DNA of 64,000 nucleotides from assembly GCA_965212125.1 (NCBI GenBank), contig OZ243045.1, positions 1,674,001-1,738,000 of the forward strand, given 5' to 3'. A program made the position numbers and the translations under genes. Of this stretch, positions 1 through 8,197 are shown in pieces. This DNA comes from CAYRJD01 sp965212125 (GTDB lineage: Bacteria; Actinomycetota; Acidimicrobiia; Acidimicrobiales; Poriferisodalaceae). Each line of letters opens with the position of its first letter. Position 1 is the first letter of the stretch. The notes under the pieces are model-generated. The model did not search any database. It saw nothing but the letters and a program-made list of their open reading frames with translations, and was not told where the DNA came from.

Positions 1-3000
1 TATCGGCGAGAATGGCAGCGTGAGCTCTGCGGCTTGAACCAGGCGGGAGTCGCTAGCGTCGTGGGCACCCTGAATCTTGCCGCCAACGACACTGATCGTG
101 TCGCCTTCAGCTATTGCGTCGTCAAACAACTCAATAAGAACTTCTGTGACTGTGACTCTCTGGCCGTTGATGACAACCTCAACCTCAGAAGAATTAATAA
201 CGGCTTCGGGCAGCGCTGCGCCGTTAAGTAAATAGTGGGCAGGGTTGAGAGCGCTGGTCTCAAACTCTGCGACCTCAACCAAATCAGAGAAGGTGACCGT
301 GATCACAAAATCGCCAGGCTCTACCGTGATGGTTGCGGTAATCGGATCTGTTGGTGTTGGCAACGGCACCGTAAACGGGGTGGCTTGAACCCGTCGGTCG
401 TCAAAGGAATCATTTGAAGTGAACACTCTGATCTGGTTGTGAACAACACTGATCACATTGCCCGCAGCCAACTCCGAACCAACGGGCAAGGTAATAGTCG
501 CAACATAAGTGGCCGGTCCAGTGCTGGTCGCTGGAGTGGTGGCATAGGTAATCGTGGTGCCGACGGGCAGCGCTTCGGCGAGATCCATGCCAGCGCCGTC
601 GGGGTCAATTTGATAGCGATCGGGGTTGAGAGCGCTGGTTTCAAAGGCTGCTGTCTGCTCAGGCGTTGCGCCGGTTTCTGGGGGCGGCGGTGCGACATTG
701 ACTGACGCAGTGAAGGAGACCGTGATGCCTCGCTGCTCCGCTACAGCCTCTATGGTTGAGAAAATCGGTATCGCTAATCCCTGCGCTCTCAACCTGGCTT
801 GAACCATGCGTTGGTCATTTTCACCGGCGGCTTTGATCGCACCAGCAACAGAGATCACTGCAGGATCGGGCAACGCCGGATTGAGCAAAACAGGCAAGGT
901 AATAGTCGCCACATAAGTGGCCGCTCTAGTGGTGGTCATTGAGGTGGTGGCATAGGTAATCGTGGTGCCAGCGGGCAGCGGGGCGAAGGGCTGCGTGTCG
1001 TCGGGTAGCTCACCGTCGCGGTCCGGGCCGTCGGGGTCAATTTGATAGTGGACGGGATTGAGAACGCTGGTTTCAAAGGCTGCTGTCTGCTCAGGCGTTG
1101 CGCCGGTTTCTGGGGGCGGCGATGCGGCATTGACTGGCTCAGAAAACTCAACCGTGAAGCGCAACGATCCAGGTTCAACACCAATGCTTGTTGTTATCTG
1201 TGGCACAACCCGGCGATCATCAGCGGCGGCAGCAGCTTTAATCACGCCACTCGTAGCAGTGACCACTGTCACTTCGACATTGACCGGACCAGTAGCAGCA
1301 GGCAGAGTAATAGTCGCCACATAAGTGGCCGCAACTTCGGGGGTGGTTGAGGTGGCTGGAATGGCTGGGGTTTCGAGATAGCCAATCGTGGTGCCGCCGG
1401 GCAGCGGGGCGAAGGGACCGAGTTGCGCGGTACTAGAGCCAACCTCAGCGAACTGATAGTTAGCGGGATTGAGAGCGCTGGTTGGGAAGTTGGCGGCGTC
1501 CGTGTCGTCTGCGGCACTGACCGCCTCAGAGAACTCAACCGTGAAGATCCGCTCGCTAGTTTCCTCATCAATCTCGGTTGAGGTGACGCTTGCGATGATC
1601 AGTTCCGCTGTCCCAATCGTGAGAGAGACAGGCTCAACTAGCCGCTCATCGCTAGCTCCAGCGGCTCTAATCATCCCGCCAATGACAGAAACCGTTGCGT
1701 TATCGGCCAGGCCCACACTAACGGGCAAGACCGGCAAGGTAATAGTCGCCGTCATGCCGTCGGCCGACAGCACAATATCGTCAGCGTCAACGCCGGGCAG
1801 CGGGCCGGGCGATCCGCCGTCAGGGGTAATCCGATAGTGGGCGGGATTGCGAGCGCTGGTCGGGAAGTTGGCGGCGTCCGTGTCGTCTGCGTCGTTGACT
1901 GGCTCTTCAAACACAACGGTGATCTCTAGCCCGCCGGGCTGAGCGGTAATGGTTGCGGTGATCAATATCGGCACCGTGAATGACACAGCCTCAACCCGAC
2001 GATCATCAACGTCGTCGGCGGCGCTAATCGCATCAACCACAATGCTGATCACCGCTTCCTCAGCCAGCACCGGGCTCGTCGGCGGCAAAGTAATAGTCGC
2101 CGTCCTAGTAGCAGCGACATAGGTAATGTCGTCAGCGTCGACGCCGGGCAGTGGGCCAGTGGTTAGCGGACCGTTGCCGTCGGAGTCAATCCGATAGCTG
2201 GCGGGATTGCGAGCACCCGTCCCATTCTCATCGGCGGTAACCGGCTCAGTGAAGGTAATCGTAATGGTTCGCTCGCCAGCCTTAGCTCTGATGGTCGCTG
2301 TTATCGGTGTCGCCTCATCAACCGGGAGAGAGGCACCCACAAATCGGCGATCATCAACAGCACGCTCAGCGCTGATCCTTCCATCAGGAACAGAAACCGT
2401 TACGCGACCATCTAGAGCTAGACCGTTGCCTGGCAGCAAAGTAATAGTCACCGTCTGGCTATCCGTCGGGCCGCTGACGGACGACAAGACGATCGTGCTG
2501 ATCGCGGCCGCAGCCAACGGAGTGCCGTCAATTTCGTAGTTGGCGGGATTGCGAGCGCTGGTCGGGAAGTTGATGGTGTCCGTGTCGTCTGCGCCATTGG
2601 CCGCCGCATCAAACACGACGACGATCTTTAGCCCACCAGCCGCAGCTGTGATGCTTGTCACCGCTATCTCGTCCGCCGTCCCAACCGTGAGAGAGTCAGT
2701 CTGAACTCGCCGCTCATCGTTGGCGGCTTTAATCGCATTTTCCGCAACAGAAACCGTTACGCCATCGTCTAGACCATTGCCTGGTCGCAAAGTAATAGTC
2801 GCCGTCTGGCTATCCGTCGGGCCGCTGACGGCCGACAAGACGATCGTGTTGATCGCGGCCGCAGCCAACGGAGTGCCGTCGATTTCGTAGTTCGCCGGGT
2901 TGCGAGCACCCGTCCCAGTATCAGCGTCACTGACCTCCGCAGAGAACACGACGACGATCTCAAGCTCGCCAGCCGCAGCAGTGATGCTTGCCATTATCGG

Positions 3001-6000
3001 TAGCACTGACTGCACGCCCGTCCCATCAACAACCACGTGGACAAGGTCAACCCTGCGAGTGTCACTCGCCGCAGCGCCCTTAATCGCGTCGCCCGCAATC
3101 TCAATAAGCGAGCCGTCGGTCAAACCCGTCGGAAAAGCACTCGACGGCAAAGTAATAGTCAGCTGCCTGCCTGCCGACGGGTCAGCACCCGACGGAGCAA
3201 TCGTGGCGTCCGCGTGCAGTGCGGCGTTATTGATTTGGTAGTGGACGGGGTTGAGAGCGCTGGTCGGGAAGTTGGCGGCATCCGTTGACTCCGCTCCATT
3301 GACCGCCGCAGAGAACGTAACCGTGATCGTTGCTGACCCGACCGGCGCTGCGACGGTCGCGGTAATCGAACCTGGCGGAATCGGCACGGGGAAATTTCTG
3401 CCTGCAACTTCACGAGTATCAAAAGCAGCCTCGATCTGGTTATTAACAACGCTGATCGTGTTGCCAGCCACCACCGGCAAAACCGTGTCAAGCAAAGTAA
3501 TAGTCGCTGTCATACGGTCGGCCGACAGGACAATCCCCGTGTTCGCAGCCAACGCAACGCCGTCGATTTCGTAGTTAGCCGGGTTGCGGGTGCTGACAGC
3601 AAAATCAGTCTCACCCGACGCTGCGCCCTTGACCTGGCCGTTGAACACAACCGTGATCTCACGCGACCCAGCCGTAGCGTCAATGCGGGTAGCCGCTACC
3701 CCTCCCGTTGGTGTTGGCACCGGGAACGGTGAAGCAAGGGGTTCAACTCGGCGGTCGTCAAGAGCACCCTCAGCGCTAATCGCCCCGGCAACAACGTTGA
3801 TCTCATCGCCCGCAATCCGCTCCGAACCGGCGGTCAAGGTAACAGTCGCCGTCCTAGTAACGGCGGCATAGGTAATCGTGGTGATCATGGCCGCATCTAG
3901 CCGAGTGCCATTAATCTGATAGTTCGCGGGATTGAGGGCGCTAGTTAGGAAGTTGTCGGTGTCCGTTGACTCCACGGCGTTGACCGCCGCCTCAAACACA
4001 ACGGTGATCTCTAGGCCGCCAGCCTCAGCATTGATGCTTGTCACCGCTATTTCGTCTGCCGCCCCGACCGTGAAAGAGGCAGGCTCAACCCGGCGATCAT
4101 CAGCGGCGCCAGCAGCTCTAATCGTCCCGCCAATGACAGAAACCGTTGCGTTATCGGCCACGCCCGCACTAACGGGCAAGACCGGCAAAGTAATAGTCGC
4201 CGTCATGCTGTCGGCCGACAGCTCAATGTCGTCAGCGTCGACGCCGGGCAGCGGGGCAGCTGACCCGCCACTGGGAGTGATCTGATAGTGGGCGGGATTG
4301 CGAGCGCTGGTCAGGAAGTTGGCGGCGTCCGTGTCGTCTGCGCCGTTGACTGGCTCTTCAAACAGAACGGTGATCTCTAGCCCGCCGGGCTGAGCGGTAA
4401 TGGTTGCGGTGATCAATATCGGCACCGTGAATGACACAGCCTGAACTCGACGATCGTTGCCGGCACCGGCAGCTTTAATCGCACGATGAACAATGCTGAT
4501 CACCGCTTCCTCAGCCAGCGCCGGGCTCGTCGGCGGCAAAGTAATGGTCGCCGTCGTGGAGCCAGAGTCGTAGGTAATCGTGGAGTCAGCGGGCAGCGAC
4601 CCACCGTCAATCTGATAGTGGGCGGGATTGCGAGCGCTGGTCGCAAAGTTGGCGGCGGTGGCCGTTGAGTCTGCGCCGTTGACTGGCACGGTAAAGGTAA
4701 CCGTGATCTCTCGTGTCTCGGCCTTAGCTGTGATTACTGTCCCCGTGATCGGTACTAGCACCGTGAATTGGGAGAGTTCAATCAGGCGATCGTCGCTGGC
4801 GGCGCTGGCTTTGATCGCATTGGCAGGAATGCTGATCGTTTCGCCGCCCACCAACTCTTGGCCTGCAGGCAAGGTAATAGTCGCTGTCGTGGAGCCAGAG
4901 TCGTAGGTAACCGTGGCGGCGGCGGGCAGCGGGCCGGCTGGGTCTGTGCCGCTGCCGTCGGGGTCAATCTGATAGTTGGCGGTGTTGCGAGCGCTGGTCG
5001 GGAAGTTGGCGGCGTCCGTTGCCTCCGCTTCATTGACCGCCTCAGAAAAGACAGCCGTGATGGTTAGCTCGCCAGCCACAGCGGTGATCGCTGCCCTGAT
5101 AAGTGGCGGCACATCAAATGAGAAGGCCCGAATCCGGCGGGTATCGCTGCCGCCTCTGATCCCACCGGCAACAATGCTGATCGTTTCGCCGCCGCCTAAC
5201 TCTTGGCCTGCAAGCAAATCAATAGTCACCGACCTAGTGGACGTCCCACTGCCAGGAGCAGGGGTAATCGTGGCGCCGGCGGGCAGCGGGCCAGGGAGTA
5301 GCGGACCGTTGCCGTCGGGGTCAATCTGATAGTGGGTGGGATTGCGAGCGCTGGTCAGGAAGTTGGCGGCGGTGGCCGTTGAGTCTGCGGCATTGACCGC
5401 ATCAGAGAACTGAACTGTGATGATTCGCGACTTGGCCTCAGCGGTGATTCCTCTCACCGTTAAAGGAGGAGGTACGGTGGTGGTTGATCCGCCACCGCCG
5501 CCACCACCGCCGCCGCCACCACCACCACCGCCACCACCACCGCGGCCTGAGGTGTCTCTTTTCGGTGCCGCAACCGCAGCAATAGCGGCTTCGACCACCG
5601 CGGTTGGCACCACTGCGGTGCCACCAATAACGGTGAAGGTGAGGTCTATGACGGTTTCAGCGGTGTCACGATCCGGCAACGAACGCAAGAAGTTACGAGT
5701 CACGGAGGGCAAGCCATCGCTGTCAACCAACAACACAGGAGTAACGCCGTCGTTAGCTAAACCCCTACCAAGCAGCGGTCCGCCGGCCACACCATCAGCA
5801 GCGGCCTCACCGCTCACAAGCGCGGCGGTGGACGAGCTAAGCCTGACGGTGCTGCATTCCTCGAGCGCGTTGCGAATCCTCAACGCCGTGTCATAACGGG
5901 TGGCGCCACTGATGCGGGTGACATCGGCCACGCCAGCGGCATTAACACCAGCCACAACGTCTGTAGAAACCGCAGCCGTGCCGCCGATTATCACGGTGTG

Positions 6001-6723
6001 CTGAATCCCGGCATCGCTCAGGTAGGTGGCTACGTCGGGTGGCAGCTCGCCGGCCCGCGTCAACAAAATCGGCAAGTCAAGCGCATACGCCAACGGGCCA
6101 ACAGCGATCACATCAGCGAAGGTGGAATCAACGTTCACCAGCAGCGCCGTGCTCAGCCCGGTGTCGCAATAAGTGCCGGGCGAATCCATCTCACTCGCCA
6201 CAGCCACAGCGGTCGCATAACGATCCGCACCAGCCAGCCGCGTGACAGTGCGCACGGGCGGCAGTGCGAGGATGGCGGCTTCAACGGCTTGGGACACAGC
6301 GTTAGGTCCGCCGACGATGAACACCTCAGAAATGGACTCTTCAAAAATGAAGGTCTCAACCACGCGCGACAGGCGATTCGACGGGGTTAGCACCACCGGC
6401 GCAGACTCAGCAGCCGCGAGGCCAGCCGCAGCAGCGGCGTCTATCAGGCTTTCGCCCGATCCCACGATGAGTGCTCTGGTGGGGGTGCTTGGTCTGCCCG
6501 GTCTGCTAGATCTACTGCTGTCTGCGAAGGCTCTGGCGAGGGAGACCGCCGTCTCATAGCGGGTTGCCCCGCCAAACTGACGTACCTGGCCGCCTGCTCC
6601 GCCGCCCAGCTCCTCAACCGCAGTGTTGACGGCACCGGCTGGGGGAACCAGCGCGGGCGTAGCCACAAGCACCGGGACGGTCAAAACCAGTGCGGCCAGA
6701 CCTATAAGCCAGCGGTAAACCAT
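1..6723 (-). CDS. Gene 1: secreted CWB2 repeat protein with poly-Gly hinge and Ig-like repeats (type B; 3' end outside window)
   Basis: The reading frame is open from the ATG at 6723 to the window edge (2,241 codons), so the C-terminus is missing. Residues 1-31 form a signal peptide ending PPAGA. Three CWB2 repeats follow (about 45-375), each with RYxTAxxxA and xIVGGxxAVS signatures; this family binds cell-wall polymer non-covalently. A run of about 18 glycines replaces the large module of type A paralogs. I then count about 15 Ig-like repeats, each with a xITVxFSxxVN strand, a SARNPAHYQI motif, an ATITLPAGxEL strand and an IxAAxxDDRRV end. A GGAG ribosome site lies 5 nt before the start. The head is almost identical to that of gene 5. 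Likely role: wall-anchored surface stalk or adhesin (inference). No LPXTG motif or membrane anchor is visible in the part seen. Confidence 0.9.
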   Translation of the reverse strand, partial: MVYRWLIGLAALVLTVPVLVATPALVPPAGAVNTAVEELGGGAGGQVRQFGGATRYETAVSLARAFADSSRSSRPGRPSTPTRALIVGSGESLIDAAAAAGLAAAESAPVVLTPSNRLSRVVETFIFEESISEVFIVGGPNAVSQAVEAAILALPPVRTVTRLAGADRYATAVAVASEMDSPGTYCDTGLSTALLVNVDSTFADVIAVGPLAYALDLPILLTRAGELPPDVATYLSDAGIQHTVIIGGTAAVSTDVVAGVNAAGVADVTRISGATRYDTALRIRNALEECSTVRLSSSTAALVSGEAAADGVAGGPLLGRGLANDGVTPVLLVDSDGLPSVTRNFLRSLPDRDTAETVIDLTFTVIGGTAVVPTAVVEAAIAAVAAPKRDTSGRGGGGGGGGGGGGGGGGGGSTTTVPPPLTVRGITAEAKSRIITVQFSDAVNAADSTATAANFLTSARNPTHYQIDPDGNGPLLPGPLPAGATITPAPGSGTSTRSVTIDLLAGQELGGGETISIVAGGIRGGSDTRRIRAFSFDVPPLIRAAITAVAGELTITAVFSEAVNEAEATDAANFPTSARNTANYQIDPDGSGTDPAGPLPAAATVTYDSGSTTATITLPAGQELVGGETISIPANAIKASAASDDRLIELSQFTVLVPITGTVITAKAETREITVTFTVPVNGADSTATAANFATSARNPAHYQIDGGSLPADSTITYDSGSTTATITLPPTSPALAEEAVISIVHRAIKAAGAGNDRRVQAVSFTVPILITATITAQPGGLEITVLFEEPVNGADDTDAANFLTSARNPAHYQITPSGGSAAPLPGVDADDIELSADSMTATITLPVLPVSAGVADNATVSVIGGTIRAAGAADDRRVEPASFTVGAADEIAVTSINAEAGGLEITVVFEAAVNAVESTDTDNFLTSALNPANYQINGTRLDAAMITTITYAAVTRTATVTLTAGSERIAGDEINVVAGAISAEGALDDRRVEPLASPFPVPTPTGGVAATRIDATAGSREITVVFNGQVKGAASGETDFAVSTRNPANYEIDGVALAANTGIVLSADRMTATITLLDTVLPVVAGNTISVVNNQIEAAFDTREVAGRNFPVPIPPGSITATVAAPVGSATITVTFSAAVNGAESTDAANFPTSALNPVHYQINNAALHADATIAPSGADPSAGRQLTITLPSSAFPTGLTDGSLIEIAGDAIKGAAASDTRRVDLVHVVVDGTGVQSVLPIMASITAAAGELEIVVVFSAEVSDADTGTGARNPANYEIDGTPLAAAAINTIVLSAVSGPTDSQTATITLRPGNGLDDGVTVSVAENAIKAANDERRVQTDSLTVGTADEIAVTSITAAAGGLKIVVVFDAAANGADDTDTINFPTSARNPANYEIDGTPLAAAAISTIVLSSVSGPTDSQTVTITLLPGNGLALDGRVTVSVPDGRISAERAVDDRRFVGASLPVDEATPITATIRAKAGERTITITFTEPVTADENGTGARNPASYRIDSDGNGPLTTGPLPGVDADDITYVAATRTATITLPPTSPVLAEEAVISIVVDAISAADDVDDRRVEAVSFTVPILITATITAQPGGLEITVVFEEPVNDADDTDAANFPTSARNPAHYRITPDGGSPGPLPGVDADDIVLSADGMTATITLPVLPVSVGLADNATVSVIGGMIRAAGASDERLVEPVSLTIGTAELIIASVTSTEIDEETSERIFTVEFSEAVSAADDTDAANFPTSALNPANYQFAEVGSSTAQLGPFAPLPGGTTIGYLETPAIPATSTTPEVAATYVATITLPAATGPVNVEVTVVTATSGVIKAAAAADDRRVVPQITTSIGVEPGSLRFTVEFSEPVNAASPPPETGATPEQTAAFETSVLNPVHYQIDPDGPDRDGELPDDTQPFAPLPAGTTITYATTSMTTTRAATYVATITLPVLLNPALPDPAVISVAGAIKAAGENDQRMVQARLRAQGLAIPIFSTIEAVAEQRGITVSFTASVNVAPPPPETGATPEQTAAFETSALNPDRYQIDPDGAGMDLAEALPVGTTITYATTPATSTGPATYVATITLPVGSELAAGNVISVVHNQIRVFTSNDSFDDRRVQATPFTVPLPTPTDPITATITVEPGDFVITVTFSDLVEVAEFETSALNPAHYLLNGAALPEAVINSSEVEVVINGQRVTVTEVLIELFDDAIAEGDTISVVGGKIQGAHDASDSRLVQAAELTLPFSPI
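5481..5552 (-). repeat. Poly-glycine (GGN)n tract in gene 1
   Basis: A run of CCN triplets on the plus strand encodes about 18 consecutive glycines between the CWB2 head and the first Ig-like repeat. It is an in-frame microsatellite-like tract that could change length by slippage. It probably acts as a flexible hinge. Confidence 0.85.
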
Positions 6724-6945
6724 CAGAACTCCACGCTGACCAGGGCGGGTGGGTGCAGGCGACCCGGCAGCTACAAGTCTAACCGCAGTACTCCCCCATA
6801 TGTGGCAGTGGGACGGCGCAATGTGACGGGGGTGGGGTGGGGTGAGGTGGGCGCAGGAGCGGGTGGCGCGCTGCGGTGGTGAAGCCGCCGCGGCGAGGAT
6901 GGAGCTAGCCCAATAATGCGAGTAGATGTGATTTCGGGTCTGGGG
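6724..6945. other. Intergenic region upstream of gene 1
   Basis: No gene is visible. It holds the gene 1 ribosome-binding site next to 6723. At 6818-6827, about 95 bp upstream of the start, there is a weak match (GCAATGTGAC) to the motif seen upstream of genes 3-7. A G-rich stretch follows at 6827-6870. Confidence 0.5.
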
Positions 6946-6957
6946 TATTATTCAGAT
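6946..6957 (+). promoter_or_regulatory. Leaderless -10 box of small ORF A
   Basis: TATTAT at 6946-6951 ends 6 nt before the ATG at 6958, which places the expected transcription start on the A of the start codon. No Shine-Dalgarno sequence is present. The preceding GATTTCGGGTCTGGGG is nearly identical upstream of small ORF B. Confidence 0.6.
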
Positions 6958-7227
6958 ATGAAAACTATGACGACAGATGAGCTAAGAGAGCTAGCCGCCG
7001 AAGCTAGGCAATACTCAGAAGAACACGCTGCCGAATATCTATCCGCGTGCGAAAAGCTGATTCCTATTTACAAGGCGCGCCTAGCTGACCCAGATCGCTG
7101 CATACTTGACAAACGGCTAGATGCTTCTGTGTTAGAGCAACTAGAAAAAGGTGTAGCTAGCTGCGGTAAGAGCCGCTACCTACCAGACACTGATCCAACC
7201 CCTAAGGCGGCTGCGATAAAGGGGTAG
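6958..7227 (+). CDS. Small ORF A: 89-aa charged helical protein, unknown family
   Basis: This is one of four paralogs packed between two giant surface-protein genes. The protein starts MKTMTTDELRELAAEA and contains ACEKLIPIYKARLADPD, the core shared with ORF B and ORF D. It is rich in Glu, Lys, Arg and Ala, is probably all helical, and has no signal peptide or membrane segment, so it is probably cytosolic. An in-frame ATG lies upstream at 6916, but 6958 is preferred: the paralogs align from here and the -10 box sits 6 nt before it. Compared with ORF B it has a different C-terminal tail (SRYLPDTDPTPKAAAIKG) and two cysteines. I do not recognise the family; a small regulator or a toxin-antitoxin component are only guesses. 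Confidence 0.7.
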   Translation: MKTMTTDELRELAAEARQYSEEHAAEYLSACEKLIPIYKARLADPDRCILDKRLDASVLEQLEKGVASCGKSRYLPDTDPTPKAAAIKG

Positions 7228-7247
7228 AGGCGATTTCAGGTCTGGGG

Positions 7248-7259
7248 TATTATTTAGGT
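7248..7259 (+). promoter_or_regulatory. Leaderless -10 box of small ORF B
   Basis: TATTAT at 7248-7253 is followed by 6 nt and then the ATG at 7260, the same geometry as at ORF A. The upstream block GTAGAGGCGATTTC is conserved with the other copies. It begins inside the stop codon of ORF A, so the promoter was duplicated together with the gene. Confidence 0.6.
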
Positions 7260-7499
7260 ATGACAACTAAAACGACAAATGAGCTAAGAGAACTAGCCGC
7301 CGAAGCCGACCGATACATGGAAACCCACAAAGACGAGCACAAAGCCGCCTGCGAGAAGCTGATACCCATTTATCGAGACAGGTTGAATGACCCCGATCGC
7401 GACCTAGTCAGCAAGCGGCAGGACGCGACAATTTTGGAGCGGTTAGAAAAAAGTCTGGCTCGCTACGACGCTAACCACCACCTCCTCTTGGTCAGCTAG
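7260..7499 (+). CDS. Small ORF B: 79-aa charged helical protein, paralog of ORF A
   Basis: The protein begins MTTKTTNELRELAAEADRY. Its core ACEKLIPIYRDRLNDPDRD and its end LARYDANHHLL are shared almost exactly with ORF D at 7934. It starts 33 bp after the ORF A stop on the same strand, with its own leaderless-type promoter, so the two are tandem duplicates rather than an obvious operon. It is predicted to be helical, highly charged and soluble. The function is unknown. Confidence 0.7.
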   Translation: MTTKTTNELRELAAEADRYMETHKDEHKAACEKLIPIYRDRLNDPDRDLVSKRQDATILERLEKSLARYDANHHLLLVS

Positions 7500-7529
7500 C
7501 TACTTACACGGGTTGCTGCATCGCCCCCA

Positions 7530-7736
7530 TTATTTACCTCGATTTATCTCGCGTTCCATTTCACCAATGACGAAACGCGCTCGTATTTTGCTGTCTGTGT
7601 CGAGCTTCGGGTTAGCCAGCCGCTCTTGGTAGAAAGGAATAGCCAGCTTCTTATAGAGGGCGTGCCGCTCAGCGGCTGTATCGCGGCTCCACTGCTCGGC
7701 TTCCTCTGCCCACTTCCGCAGGTCATCTAAGTTCAT
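7530..7736 (-). CDS. Small ORF C: 68-aa divergent paralog on the opposite strand
   Basis: From the ATG at 7736 the protein reads MNLDDLRKWAEEAEQW and then YKKLAIPFYQERLANP. This aligns with MTTDELRELAAEARQY and CEKLIPIYKARLADP of ORF A. The frame extends upstream to 7754, but the family alignment supports 7736. A TATCGT hexamer lies 6 nt before this ATG, a weaker version of the leaderless arrangement of the plus-strand copies. Immediately upstream is an orphan piece of a giant-gene repeat (7757-7880). It is the most diverged copy: it lacks the ACEK cysteine and ends EREINRGK. Function unknown. Confidence 0.6.
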   Translation of the reverse strand: MNLDDLRKWAEEAEQWSRDTAAERHALYKKLAIPFYQERLANPKLDTDSKIRARFVIGEMEREINRGK

Positions 7737-7756
7737 ATCCGCACGATAATGCACAA

Positions 7757-7880
7757 CGCGAGGGCAAGGTAATAATCACCGCCGTGTTGTCGGGCGACAG
7801 CACAATCGTGGCGGTTGTGGGCAGCGGGTCGGCGATCAACGCCACGCCATTGACCTGGTAGCTGGCGGGGTGGGGGTGGG
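7757..7880 (-). pseudogene. Orphan fragment of an Ig-like repeat from the giant gene
   Basis: On the minus strand this reads SYQVNGVALIADPL and then TIVLSPDNTAV, matching the last repeat of gene 2 (about 8371-8475 on the plus strand) at the DNA level with few changes. It has no start and no complete domain. It appears to be a duplicated or stranded piece of the gene 2 3' end, now lying between small ORFs C and D. Confidence 0.75.
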
Positions 7881-7921
7881 GCTAGTCCGTCAATCGGGTA
7901 GAGGCTATTTCGGATTCGAGG

Positions 7922-7933
7922 TACTATCTAGGC
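7922..7933 (+). promoter_or_regulatory. Leaderless -10 box of small ORF D
   Basis: TACTAT at 7922-7927 lies 6 nt before the ATG at 7934. The preceding GGGTAGAGGCTATTTCGG matches the block before ORF B. Confidence 0.55.
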
Positions 7934-8197
7934 ATGGCAGCTAAGACAATAGATGAGCTAAGAGAGTTGTTCGCCGAAAGCAAGCGATACGTGGAAGCCA
8001 ACAGACACAAGCTATTCAAGGAAGCTTACGAAGGCGAGCACAAAGCCGCCTGCGAGAAGCTGATACCCATTTATCGAGACAGGTTGAATGACCCCAAGCG
8101 CGACCCAATCATCAAGCGGCAGGATGCCGAAAACTTGGAAGGATTTGAAGAAAGTCTGGCTCGCTACGACGCGAACCACCCCCTCTTGGTCAACTAG
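7934..8197 (+). CDS. Small ORF D: 87-aa charged helical protein, paralog of ORF B
   Basis: The protein starts MAAKTIDELRELFAESKRY and carries the family core ACEKLIPIYRDRLNDPKRD and the end LARYDANHPLLVN. Relative to ORF B it has an insertion of about 10 residues (HKLFKEAYEG) after the first helix. It converges on gene 2: the TAG at 8195-8197 and the gene 2 stop at 8194-8196 share the palindrome CTAG, so the two coding regions overlap and no terminator can fit between them. Predicted soluble and helical; function unknown. Confidence 0.7.
   Translation: MAAKTIDELRELFAESKRYVEANRHKLFKEAYEGEHKAACEKLIPIYRDRLNDPKRDPIIKRQDAENLEGFEESLARYDANHPLLVN

Noticed and set aside
6916..6957. Upstream ATG for small ORF A
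   Set aside because: The three paralogs align only from 6958, and the -10 box and conserved upstream block lie between the two ATGs.
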